From NCBI GenBank assembly GCA_910588955.1, contig CAJURQ010000010.1, positions 1-64,000 on the forward strand: 64,000 nucleotides of DNA. Reading direction: 5' to 3'. The translations under genes were made by a program, and so were the position numbers. Below, in pieces: positions 34,301 through 41,780 of this stretch. Position 1 is the stretch's first letter. The number at the start of each line of letters is the position of its first letter. The notes beneath the pieces were generated by a model. It had not been told where the DNA came from. It was given only the letters and a program-made list of their open reading frames with translations, and ran no database searches. The DNA is from an uncultured Lachnospiraceae bacterium (lineage in GTDB: Bacteria > Bacillota > Clostridia > Lachnospirales > Lachnospiraceae).

Positions 34301-35626
34301 ATGCGGATACAGCTGCCCGAGAAAGTGCATAACATCATAAATACGCTGGAAGAAGCGGGATATGAGGCGTACGCGGTGGGCGGCTGCGTCCGGGACTCCA
34401 TACTTGGCAGAGAGCCGGACGACTGGGATATCACCACCTCGGCAAAGCCGGAGGAAACGAAACGTCTTTTCCCGAGAACCGTGGACACGGGGATCAAGCA
34501 TGGCACGGTTACGGTCCTACTGGGGGGAGAGGGCTTTGAGGTGACGACCTACCGGATCGACGGTGTGTATGAGGACGGCAGGCATCCGACGGAAGTGACT
34601 TTTACTGCCAATTTAAAAGAAGATTTGCGGCGGCGGGATTTTACGATCAACGCCATGGCTTACAATGACAAGAGCGGTCTGGTGGATCTCTACGGCGGGT
34701 TAACGGATATCGAGGACAAGGTAATCCGCTGTGTGGGGGATGCCAGAGAGCGGTTCGACGAGGACGCGCTGCGTATGCTGCGGGCGGTGCGCTTTTCTGC
34801 CCAGCTGGGCTATCGGATCGACGAGGCGACTGGAGAGGCGGTGAAGGCGCTGGCACCAAATCTGCAAAAAATCAGCGCGGAGCGGATACAGGTGGAGCTG
34901 ATAAAGCTGGTGACCTCCCCTCATCCCGATTATCTGCGAACCGCCTACGAGCTTGGCATCACGGCTCAGATTCTGCCGGAGTTCGACCTCTGTATGGAGA
35001 CGCCCCAGAGACACAAGCACCACTGCTATGATGTGGGGGAACACATTCTGCATTCCATGCTCGGCGTAGAGCCGGACAAGGTGCTGCGCCTCGGCATGCT
35101 GTTCCATGATATCGGCAAGCCCCAGACGCTGACCATCGATCCGGACGGGACGACCCACAATAAAAAGCATCCCTTTGAGGGGGAAAAGATTACCCGAAAG
35201 GTGATGCGGCGGCTAAAGTTTGACAACGATACCACCGACAAGGTGACGAAGCTGGTTTTGTACCACGATTACGATATCGCGCCCACGGAAGCGGGGGTAA
35301 GGCGGGCAGTCAGCCGCATCGGCGAAGACATTTTTTCCATGATCTTTACGGTGCGTCGCGCGGATATCGCCGCCCAGAGCGATTACATGCGGGAGGAGAA
35401 GCTGGCGAAAGTCGCTTACATAGAAAAGCTGTACAAGGAAGTGTTGGCGCGCAAGGATGCTGTTACGGTGAAGGATTTGGCGATCTCGGGGAACGATCTG
35501 ATCGCGGAGGGTATGCCGCCCGGCAGACAGATCGGGAAAACGCTGTCCGCGCTCTTGGAGAGGGTGCTCGACGACCCGTCCCTCAACACAAAAGATATTC
35601 TTCTCAAACTGTATAAAGAAGTGTAA
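34301..35626 (+). CDS. cca: CCA tRNA nucleotidyltransferase (with HD domain)
   Basis: Adds or repairs the 3'-CCA of tRNAs, needed here because the two tRNA genes in the window encode no CCA. The 441-residue class II enzyme has the N-terminal nucleotidyltransferase signature VGGCVRDSILGREPDDWDI with catalytic Asp41 and Asp43, RRRDFTINAM, and DALRMLRAVRFSAQLGY. The C-terminal half carries an HD motif (HD269-270 in FHDIGKPQTL), giving a phosphohydrolase-type domain. AAGGAG precedes the start. It shares a transcript with the small upstream gene and precedes the CotS-like gene. Confidence 0.95.
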   Translation: MRIQLPEKVHNIINTLEEAGYEAYAVGGCVRDSILGREPDDWDITTSAKPEETKRLFPRTVDTGIKHGTVTVLLGGEGFEVTTYRIDGVYEDGRHPTEVTFTANLKEDLRRRDFTINAMAYNDKSGLVDLYGGLTDIEDKVIRCVGDARERFDEDALRMLRAVRFSAQLGYRIDEATGEAVKALAPNLQKISAERIQVELIKLVTSPHPDYLRTAYELGITAQILPEFDLCMETPQRHKHHCYDVGEHILHSMLGVEPDKVLRLGMLFHDIGKPQTLTIDPDGTTHNKKHPFEGEKITRKVMRRLKFDNDTTDKVTKLVLYHDYDIAPTEAGVRRAVSRIGEDIFSMIFTVRRADIAAQSDYMREEKLAKVAYIEKLYKEVLARKDAVTVKDLAISGNDLIAEGMPPGRQIGKTLSALLERVLDDPSLNTKDILLKLYKEV

Positions 35627-35631
35627 TGAAA

Positions 35632-35678
35632 ACCCCTTGCCGGTCATATGATGTAACAGTCAGAGTCAGGCGGGGGGT
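35632..35678 (+). promoter_or_regulatory. Hairpin spanning the cca-CotS junction and masking the binding site
   Basis: ACCCCTTGCC (35632-35641) pairs with GGCGGGGGGT (35669-35678) with two G-T pairs, followed by ATTTTTG. The right arm is also the ribosome binding site of the next gene (GTG 35685). So it could act as terminator or as a translation block. Confidence 0.5.
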
Positions 35679-35684
35679 ATTTTT

Positions 35685-36671
35685 GTGAATGACAGAGCTG
35701 TCAGTTTATTAGAGCATTATGACATAGAGGTACGTCGTACATGGAAAGGACGCGGGGCGATTCTCTGTGACTCGGACCGGGGTCTGCTCATTATGAAAGA
35801 ATATAACGGACCTGCGGAAAAGGTCAGTTTTCAGGAATATCTGCTGAACCATATCCGGGAGAGCGGCGCTGTGCGGGCGGAGACGATTCTGCGAACGAAG
35901 GAGGACGAACTGCTCGTCCGGGATCAGGACAGAACCGCGTATATCGTGAAGACTTACTGTGAGGGCAGAGAGTGCGACCACAGGAATCCGCAGGAATGCC
36001 GCCGTGCGGTGGAAACTTTGGCGCGCCTTCACGGCGTCTGTGATCTTTCCGGCTCCGAGATACTTGAGGAGCAGCCTGTTTTTCGTGTGGGAAACGAGTA
36101 CGAAAAACATAACCGCGAGTTGAAAAAGGTGCGGAAATTTTTGCGGGAAAAGAGCCAGAAGACCGATTTTGAAATATATTTGATGAAACATTATGATTAT
36201 TTTATGGATATTGCCTTGCAAATTACGGGGGATTTGAGTTATTATGCCTATGAGGAGGATTCTCTTTCGTTCTCCGTAGTGTGTCACGGCGATTACCAGT
36301 ATCATAATATCATACAGACCGAAGAGGGCAGCGTGCTCGTCAATTTTGAGAAATGTGTCAGGGATTATCCCGTTCGGGATCTGTATCTGTTTATGCGCAA
36401 GCTCTTGGAAAAAAATAACTGGTCGCAGACACTTGGTGATATGCTGCTTTCGAGGTATAATGATGTGAGACCCTTAAGCGAACGGGATTATAGGCAGTTG
36501 TATTTTCGGTTTAACTATCCGGAAAAGTTTTGGAAGATCGTGAACTTTTATTATAACAGTGGCAAGGCGTGGATTCCCGGGCGGAATATGGAAAAAACAG
36601 AAAAACTGTTTGCGCAGGAGAGGGAAAAACAGCTCTTTTTAAAGAGCGCGTTCCCGTCTTATATGTCATAA
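35685..36671 (+). CDS. CotS/YutH-like spore coat kinase-fold protein
   Basis: A 328-residue protein of the CotS family, kinase-like proteins of the spore coat in Bacilli and Clostridia. The N-terminal lobe has RGAILCDSDRGLLIMKEY (nucleotide-lobe region) and the C-terminal lobe has the family motif CHGDYQYHNII with the catalytic-loop aspartate (His201-Gly-Asp203). DYPVRDLYLFMRKLLE follows. The start is GTG at 35685; the GGGGGG ribosome binding site lies in a hairpin arm. It lacks a signal peptide. It is followed by the PEGA lipoprotein gene. Confidence 0.85.
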   Translation: MNDRAVSLLEHYDIEVRRTWKGRGAILCDSDRGLLIMKEYNGPAEKVSFQEYLLNHIRESGAVRAETILRTKEDELLVRDQDRTAYIVKTYCEGRECDHRNPQECRRAVETLARLHGVCDLSGSEILEEQPVFRVGNEYEKHNRELKKVRKFLREKSQKTDFEIYLMKHYDYFMDIALQITGDLSYYAYEEDSLSFSVVCHGDYQYHNIIQTEEGSVLVNFEKCVRDYPVRDLYLFMRKLLEKNNWSQTLGDMLLSRYNDVRPLSERDYRQLYFRFNYPEKFWKIVNFYYNSGKAWIPGRNMEKTEKLFAQEREKQLFLKSAFPSYMS

Positions 36672-36702
36672 TAAAGCATTTATTGCAGAAATGGAGTAAA
36701 AA

Positions 36703-38742
36703 ATGATTAGGATGCACAGAAGAATTTCCAGTGCCGTTACAATGCTGATGCTGATGGCGTTTGTCCTGACAGGATGTACTTCGGAGGCAAGCAACATAGG
36801 AAGGGCACAGGATAAAAACGAGCCGGATGTGGTGGATACGGGCTTTACGCTTTCCACGGTGGGCAGTTATGACTCTGCGGACACGGCGGTCGTGCTGTCC
36901 ACAGATCCGGATAACAAGGCGGTGTCCTTTATCAATATGGATACGGGAAAACAGTATACCCTTTATTACGACGGAACAACCTATGTGAAGGATAAGCACG
37001 ACGGTCCTATGACGATTTCCCAGATCAAAGCGGGAGATGTGGTGGATGTCACTTTCTTAAAGGGCAGAAAGAAACTTGCCAGCATTCAGCGGTCTCCGGA
37101 GGCATGGGTGTTTGATGAGGTTCGCAATTACGATTTGGCAGGCACGAACAGGTCGGCAAGCATCGGCTCTCAAAAGTATTCTCTGCCCGCAGGCGTCGTG
37201 GTTTTGTCGGAAGGTCGCCGCGTGGAGACGGGCGAGGTGGTGTCGCAGGACGTGGTCACGATCTCCGGCATCAATCATAAAATTTACAGTGTAAACGTGG
37301 ATCGGGGACATGGGTATCTGCGGCTGAAAAATGATCAGCCTCTCCTCGGCGGCTGGATTGAGGTGGGCAACAGCGTGATCCGCCAGATTACGGAGGACAT
37401 GCTTCTCACAGTGCCGGAGGGCACTTATCAGGTGGTGCTTACCAATAATAACGTGGGCTGTGTGAAGGAGATAACGGTTGAGCGAGGCAAGGAAGTGGTG
37501 CTCGATGTGAGCGATCTGGAAGTCGCGGAGGACGCTGTCGGAAAGATTCTATTTACGGTAGAACCCGAGAGCGCGACAGTCAGCGTGGACGGCAAGCCTG
37601 TGGATATCAGCAAGCCGGTTGAACTAAAGTACGGCATTCATCAGATACAGGCGGAGGCGAACGGTTACGATACGCTGACCAAACACATTCAGGTAGGCTC
37701 GGAGTACGCCACGATTTCCTTTAAGCTGGAGGAAAGCCGAAAAAATGACAGCGGCAATGACTCCGTCAGCAGCAACTCGACAACGCCCGACCGGATTCCG
37801 TGGCAGGATACCATGGATTCCGTCAGCGCAAATAACCTGAAAAAGAACAGTGTCAGCGACAATACGCTCAGCGTCAGCGAAAATGCGCTTGGCACATCCA
37901 ATAAATATAAAGTGTACGTGGATTCGCCGAAAGGTGTGGAAGTCTATCTGGACGGCAACTATGTAGGGCTTTCCCCTGTCAGATTCACGAAGACGGTGGG
38001 CAGGCATGAGATCACGCTGAAAAAGAGCGGTTATAAGACAAAGACCTACACGATCTATCTGGAAAATACAAGAAAAGACGAGACTTACTCCTTCTCCGCG
38101 TTGGAAAAGGAAAGTTCCGGCGGCAACAGCGGTAACAACGGCAATAATGACAATAGCAATCCCAGCGGCGGGTCGACGGGGACGCCGCCGCTGCCGACAG
38201 GGAAGGTGACCTTCACGGTTTCGCCTGCGGAAGCGAAAGTCACCGTGGACGGCAAGGAAATAGATATCAGCAAACCGCTGGAATTAGAGTATGGCGTACA
38301 TACGATTGTTGTTTCAGCGGATGGTTATGAAACTTTCAGCGATGAGGTTGACTTTGCGGTGGAGACTGCGGATTATTCCTACACGCTGCGGGAGAAAAAG
38401 GATCCGGAGAATCCCGACGAAAAAGATCCTGAGAAGCCGAATCCACCTGACTCCACCGATCCCGATCAGCCGGAGAATCCGGATAACCCCAATCCCAATC
38501 CGTCAAATCCCGGCGAGGGAGAAGGTAACCCGGACGACAATAAAGGGGAGACCGGCGACGGCACAGAGATAGGAGACGGGACTAACACGGGCGGAACAGA
38601 AGGCGGTACAGGCGGCACGGAAAACGGCGGCGATGACGCCGACGAAGAAGACACAGGGAATGGTCTGACCACGGAAAAAGTGGAGATAACCAAGGAAGCA
38701 CACCCGATCCGCAAGTGGTTTTCCTCATTGTTTAAAAAGTAA
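36703..38742 (+). CDS. PEGA-domain lipoprotein
   Basis: A 679-residue surface lipoprotein. The signal peptide ends in the lipobox LTGC (Cys25). Three PEGA-type units are seen near 281-330 (VEPESATVSVDGKPV), 401-450 (VYVDSPKGVEVYLDGNYVG) and 500-550 (VSPAEAKVTVDGKEI). PEGA domains occur in bacterial surface proteins and contain a conserved YxxDG-G turn. The region 560-660 is a Pro/Asn/Asp and Gly/Thr-rich linker, ending in a basic C-terminus HPIRKWFSSLFKK. Start ATG 36703 has GGAG seven bases upstream. No catalytic domain is seen; it may be spore- or wall-associated given the CotS neighbour. Confidence 0.78.
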   Translation: MIRMHRRISSAVTMLMLMAFVLTGCTSEASNIGRAQDKNEPDVVDTGFTLSTVGSYDSADTAVVLSTDPDNKAVSFINMDTGKQYTLYYDGTTYVKDKHDGPMTISQIKAGDVVDVTFLKGRKKLASIQRSPEAWVFDEVRNYDLAGTNRSASIGSQKYSLPAGVVVLSEGRRVETGEVVSQDVVTISGINHKIYSVNVDRGHGYLRLKNDQPLLGGWIEVGNSVIRQITEDMLLTVPEGTYQVVLTNNNVGCVKEITVERGKEVVLDVSDLEVAEDAVGKILFTVEPESATVSVDGKPVDISKPVELKYGIHQIQAEANGYDTLTKHIQVGSEYATISFKLEESRKNDSGNDSVSSNSTTPDRIPWQDTMDSVSANNLKKNSVSDNTLSVSENALGTSNKYKVYVDSPKGVEVYLDGNYVGLSPVRFTKTVGRHEITLKKSGYKTKTYTIYLENTRKDETYSFSALEKESSGGNSGNNGNNDNSNPSGGSTGTPPLPTGKVTFTVSPAEAKVTVDGKEIDISKPLELEYGVHTIVVSADGYETFSDEVDFAVETADYSYTLREKKDPENPDEKDPEKPNPPDSTDPDQPENPDNPNPNPSNPGEGEGNPDDNKGETGDGTEIGDGTNTGGTEGGTGGTENGGDDADEEDTGNGLTTEKVEITKEAHPIRKWFSSLFKK

Positions 38743-38756
38743 AAGACGGAGCACAT

Positions 38757-39461
38757 ATGTCAGAAAAACAATACACCTACGAAGAATTTTTGGAAATTAT
38801 AGCGGCGCTGCGCAGTGAAAACGGCTGCCCCTGGGATAAGGTGCAGACCCATGACAGCTTAAAACCGTGTATGATGGAGGAGGCGGCGGAACTGCTCGCC
38901 TCCATCCGCATTTATAACAAGACAGGCAATCCCGAAAATATGATTGAGGAGCTGGGCGATGTGCTTTTACAGGTTGTCATGCATGCGCAGATCGCCTCCG
39001 AGGAAGGTCTGTTTACTATGAAGGACGTGGTAAACGAAGTCAGCCGCAAAATGGTGCGGCGGCACCCCCATGTTTTCGGCACGGGAAATGCGGACACGCC
39101 GGATGAAGTGCTTGTGAATTGGGAGGAGATTAAAAAGGAGGAGAAGAAGGATAAGGATTGGGTGGAATCACCCTTAAAGGATATTCCGAAGGAGCTCCCT
39201 TCTTTGACCAGAGCGGTCAAGGTCTTAAAGAAGATTGATAAACATTATGAGAAGGGAAACACTTTTGAACAGGACACGGCGGCAATCTGCGAGCTGGCGG
39301 AGGCGTTAAAAACTTGCGGACTGCAGGCGGATAACAGAGAGACTGAGGCGATTATATCCGAACTGCTCCTGCGGATCAGCGACGTGGCAAGAATTGCGAA
39401 GATCCCGCAGGAACAGGCGTTGGCGGACAGAATAGATGATTTAATTGAGAAATACGAGTAA
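38757..39461 (+). CDS. mazG: Nucleoside triphosphate pyrophosphohydrolase MazG
   Basis: A 234-residue MazG-type all-alpha NTP pyrophosphatase that hydrolyses nucleoside triphosphates to NMP and PPi. It has the motif CPWDKVQTHDSLKPCMMEEAAEL with the metal-binding glutamates, ELGDVLLQVVMHAQIA, and RRHPHVFG. The length matches two-domain-like MazG proteins of Firmicutes with one canonical catalytic half. Start ATG 38757 follows the PEGA gene by 14 bases and has GGAG upstream; a terminator lies at 39531. Confidence 0.95.
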   Translation: MSEKQYTYEEFLEIIAALRSENGCPWDKVQTHDSLKPCMMEEAAELLASIRIYNKTGNPENMIEELGDVLLQVVMHAQIASEEGLFTMKDVVNEVSRKMVRRHPHVFGTGNADTPDEVLVNWEEIKKEEKKDKDWVESPLKDIPKELPSLTRAVKVLKKIDKHYEKGNTFEQDTAAICELAEALKTCGLQADNRETEAIISELLLRISDVARIAKIPQEQALADRIDDLIEKYE

Positions 39462-39530
39462 ATTTTCTGACAATAAGGCATAATTTTATAAATATAGCCT
39501 TAACAGCGGAAGCCGGACGCTGGCGAACCC

Positions 39531-39558
39531 GAAAAATGCCGTAAAAAAGGCATTTTTT
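39531..39558 (+). terminator. Terminator after mazG
   Basis: AAAAATGCC (39532-39540) pairs with GGCATTTTT (39549-39557) around an 8-base loop and runs directly into T's. Confidence 0.88.
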
Positions 39559-39560
39559 GC

Positions 39561-39589
39561 TTGACATGCCGGGGAAAAGCAGATATAAA
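39561..39589 (+). promoter_or_regulatory. Strong promoter of hup
   Basis: Perfect -35 TTGACA (39561-39566) and -10 TATAAA (39584-39589), spaced 17 bases. Transcription would begin near 39596, giving a ~63-base leader to the HU start. Confidence 0.88.
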
Positions 39590-39658
39590 TATGTATAGAC
39601 GGTTTCCGAGGGAGGCCAGAAAATAATACGAAAACTCATTTTAAGAGGAGGAGTTCAA

Positions 39659-39934
39659 ATGAACAAAACAGAGTTAGTTGCAGCAATGGCTGATCAGGCA
39701 GGCTTATCTAAGAAAGATGCAGAGAAGGCTTTAAAGGCATTCACGGACGTAGTTGCTGACGAGCTGAAGAAGGACGGCAAGGTGCAGTTAGTTGGTTTCG
39801 GTACTTTTGAAGTTTCCAAGAGAGCGGCTAGAGAGGGCAGAAATCCTCAGAGCGGCGCTGTTATGAAGATCGCTGCATCCAAGGCTCCTAAGTTTAAGGC
39901 TGGTAAGGCTTTAAAGGATATGCTTAACGCGTAA
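39659..39934 (+). CDS. hup: DNA-binding protein HU
   Basis: A 91-residue histone-like nucleoid protein that bends DNA as a dimer. It begins MNKTELVAAMADQAGLSKKDAE and has the beta-arm core VGFGTFEVSKRAAREGRNPQSG and the C-terminal KFKAGKALKDMLNA helix. Length and all conserved positions agree with HU. AGAGGAGG lies before ATG 39659. It has its own strong promoter and a terminator at 39957, so it is monocistronic. Confidence 0.97.
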   Translation: MNKTELVAAMADQAGLSKKDAEKALKAFTDVVADELKKDGKVQLVGFGTFEVSKRAAREGRNPQSGAVMKIAASKAPKFKAGKALKDMLNA

Positions 39935-39956
39935 TTGAAATTTTCGGAGACAGATA

Positions 39957-39988
39957 AGAGACCTGTATGCACAGCATACGGGTCTTTT
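39957..39988 (+). terminator. Terminator after hup
   Basis: Near-perfect stem 39959-39970 with 39974-39985 (one mismatch), followed by TTTT. A family C repeat starts immediately after. Confidence 0.88.
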
Positions 39989-39989
39989 C

Positions 39990-40114
39990 CGCGTATAAGC
40001 AGAGTCAGAAAGCAGCATAAACAGGATGCATGCTTGCATGCAAGACTGGCTATGCTGTTTTATGACGAGCAACGCGAACGAGAAATGCGAAGCATTTCGA
40101 GTCTGCTTATGCGC
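39990..40114. repeat. Inverted repeat, family C copy 1 (with 92-base insert)
   Basis: Arms GCGTATAAGCAGAGTC (39991-40006) and GAGTCTGCTTATGCGC (40099-40114) form an inverted repeat with one mismatch region, starting just after the hup terminator. The interior is itself palindromic, with CAGCATA/TATGCTG, a GCATGC-rich palindrome near 40027-40042 and an AAATGC-GAA-GCATTT hairpin. Related units lie at 51115 and 62668. Confidence 0.65.
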
Positions 40115-40139
40115 AGTCAGAAACAAGGGGGAGGCAAAC

Positions 40140-40382
40140 ATGCGACTGGACAAATATTTAAAGGTTTCAAGACTGATTAAGCGCCGTACGGTGGCGAACG
40201 AGGCATGCGACGCAGGCAGGGTCCTTATCAATGACAGACCCGCGAAGGCGTCCGCCAACGTGAAGGCGGGGGATGTCATTACGATACAGTTTGGCAACAA
40301 GGAGGTAAAGGTGGAAGTTCTCGATGTGCAGGAGACGGTGCGCAAGGAGGAGGCAAAGGATCTATTCCGCTACCTCACATAG
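40140..40382 (+). CDS. S4-domain RNA-binding protein (RlbP/YlmH-like short form)
   Basis: An 80-residue protein consisting almost wholly of an S4 RNA-binding fold: MRLDKYLKVSRLIKRRTVANEACDAG, then RVLINDRPAKASANVKAGD and a short C-terminal extension. Such short S4 proteins (YabR/RlbP relatives) are often found beside yabP in Firmicutes. ATG 40140 is chosen for GGGGGAGG upstream. It overlaps the 3' part of the family C repeat region only at its leader. Its exact ligand is not known; rRNA or the ribosome is likely by family. Confidence 0.82.
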   Translation: MRLDKYLKVSRLIKRRTVANEACDAGRVLINDRPAKASANVKAGDVITIQFGNKEVKVEVLDVQETVRKEEAKDLFRYLT

Positions 40383-40418
40383 CATAGGTAACCGGATTAA
40401 GCCGAAGGCTGAATAGTT

Positions 40419-40447
40419 GCATATTTTGGGAAAAGCAGACATACACT
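40419..40447 (+). promoter_or_regulatory. Sigma-E-type promoter of yabP-yabQ
   Basis: -35 GCATATT (40419-40425) and -10 CATACACT (40440-40447), separated by exactly 14 bases. This matches the sporulation mother-cell sigma-E consensus closely. The yabP start follows 36 bases downstream. Confidence 0.8.
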
Positions 40448-40483
40448 GAATCAGTACTATACTTATGGTATAGGAGGGCGTGT

Positions 40484-40774
40484 ATGGAAGATTTGAATAA
40501 CGGCGGCAAGCGACCGCATAAGCTGATGCTTACAGGCAGAAGAACCTGCGCATTGACAGGCGTCAACGATGTGCTTTCCTTTGATGTGAATGAAATTTTG
40601 CTGGAGACGGAGCAGGGAATGCTGATGATACGGGGCGGTGAGCTGCATGTCAGCAGGCTTTCTTTGGATAAGGGCGAAGTGGATATCGACGGGCGGATTG
40701 ACAGTTTTACTTACTCGGAGACCGCGGGGTACGGGGCAAAAGGGGAGTCCCTGCTGGCGAGACTGTTCAAATAG
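40484..40774 (+). CDS. yabP: Sporulation protein YabP
   Basis: A 96-residue YabP-family protein, needed in Bacillus subtilis for spore assembly at the mother-cell side. It has the family signature LMLTGRRTCALTGVNDVLSFD (about residues 14-34, cited in part) and RGGELHVSRLSLDKGEVDIDG. AGGAGG lies nine bases upstream of ATG 40484. It has a sigma-E-like promoter and leads into yabQ, the same pairing as in B. subtilis. Confidence 0.93.
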   Translation: MEDLNNGGKRPHKLMLTGRRTCALTGVNDVLSFDVNEILLETEQGMLMIRGGELHVSRLSLDKGEVDIDGRIDSFTYSETAGYGAKGESLLARLFK

Positions 40775-40804
40775 CACGGAATCAAGGGGGTAAATGCGCA
40801 TAGT

Positions 40805-41293
40805 ATGAGCCGGGAGATCGTGCAGGAGCTTACTTTTTTTACACATTCCGTCCTTATGGGGCTGGCCATCACCTTTATCTATGACTGGATCCGTGTGTTC
40901 CGCAAACTTTTCAGGCATGGGACGGCGCTGATGTCGGCGGAGGATCTTTTATTCTGGACCGCCTGCGGGATCGGCGTATTCTATATGCTCTACAGGGAGA
41001 ACGACGGGACGCTGCGATGGTTTGCGGTGCTCGGCGCCACCATAGGCATGTTTTTCTACAAGATTGTTGTCAGGGACGCGTTTGCAGATGTTATGTCAAC
41101 ATGCCTACACAAGATCATGTGGTTTGTTTTTCGCCTCCTACAAATTGTGCTAAAACCCCTGAAACGCCTGATTTATGCGGGGAAAACGTTTGTTCTTTAT
41201 CTGGGAAGGAAATTGAAAAAGTGTAAAGAATTTATTAAAAAACGGTTGACGGTTTTTATAAAAACTATTAGAATGGTTTTATGTAAACATTAA
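40805..41293 (+). CDS. yabQ: Spore cortex biosynthesis protein YabQ
   Basis: A 162-residue integral membrane protein required for spore cortex formation. It shows hydrophobic segments at about 12-28, 45-62 and 68-85, and the family motifs FYDWIRVFRK-like FIYDWIRVFRKLFRHG and DLLFWTACGIGVFYMLYRENDGTLRWF. The C-terminus is Lys/Arg-rich. It follows yabP by 30 bases and precedes the DivIC-type gene by 30, so it belongs to the same operon. Confidence 0.92.
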   Translation: MSREIVQELTFFTHSVLMGLAITFIYDWIRVFRKLFRHGTALMSAEDLLFWTACGIGVFYMLYRENDGTLRWFAVLGATIGMFFYKIVVRDAFADVMSTCLHKIMWFVFRLLQIVLKPLKRLIYAGKTFVLYLGRKLKKCKEFIKKRLTVFIKTIRMVLCKH

Positions 41294-41323
41294 CAGGCGG
41301 TGGAGAGGGGCGCATTTCGGGGC

Positions 41324-41629
41324 ATGGCAAGAAAAGCAGCATATCGTAAAAGACGTCAGAACAGGCTGGCCATGCTTTTAGTTACTACTGTAGTGTTGAT
41401 GATGATGCTCGTGGTTACCTTTAAGAGTGTGGAGCTGAGGGAGAAGCGCCAGTTTTATATGGACAGGGAAGAGGCGCTGCTTCTGGAAATAGAGGCGGAA
41501 CAGGCAAGATCCGCAGAAATTGAAGAGTATGGAAAGTATACGCAGACCAAGAAATTCGTTGAGGAAGTGGCGAAGGAAAAACTGGGTCTGGTGTATGAGG
41601 GCGAAATTATTTTTAAGGATGAAAAGTAA
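41324..41629 (+). CDS. DivIC/FtsB-type septum formation initiator
   Basis: A 101-residue protein with a basic N-terminus, one transmembrane segment (about 17-36, RLAMLLVTTVVLMMMLVVTF) and a following coiled coil rich in Glu/Gln (REKRQFYMDREEALLLEIEAEQA). It ends with ELVKEVAKEKLGLVYEGEIIF-like sequence. This is the DivIC/FtsB architecture, part of the FtsL-DivIB complex of the divisome. ATG 41324 is used, with GGGG just upstream; a GTG start at 41300 is possible. Its place after yabQ matches B. subtilis. Confidence 0.85.
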   Translation: MARKAAYRKRRQNRLAMLLVTTVVLMMMLVVTFKSVELREKRQFYMDREEALLLEIEAEQARSAEIEEYGKYTQTKKFVEEVAKEKLGLVYEGEIIFKDEK

Positions 41630-41641
41630 ATAAAATGAATC

Positions 41642-41677
41642 GGCGAGTAGGGGAAAATTTCTCCTACTCGATTTTTG
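41642..41677 (+). terminator. Terminator after the DivIC-type gene
   Basis: CGAGTAGG (41644-41651) pairs with CCTACTCG (41663-41670), with an extended stem, followed by ATTTTTG. Confidence 0.87.
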
Positions 41678-41780
41678 GAATAAAACACATCAACTTTTCA
41701 TATATATGTGTAAGACGGGTTTTGCGGGCTTTTTGCTCTGCCCGGACAGGCAGTGTTGACGTATATGGAGGCGGTGTGTG

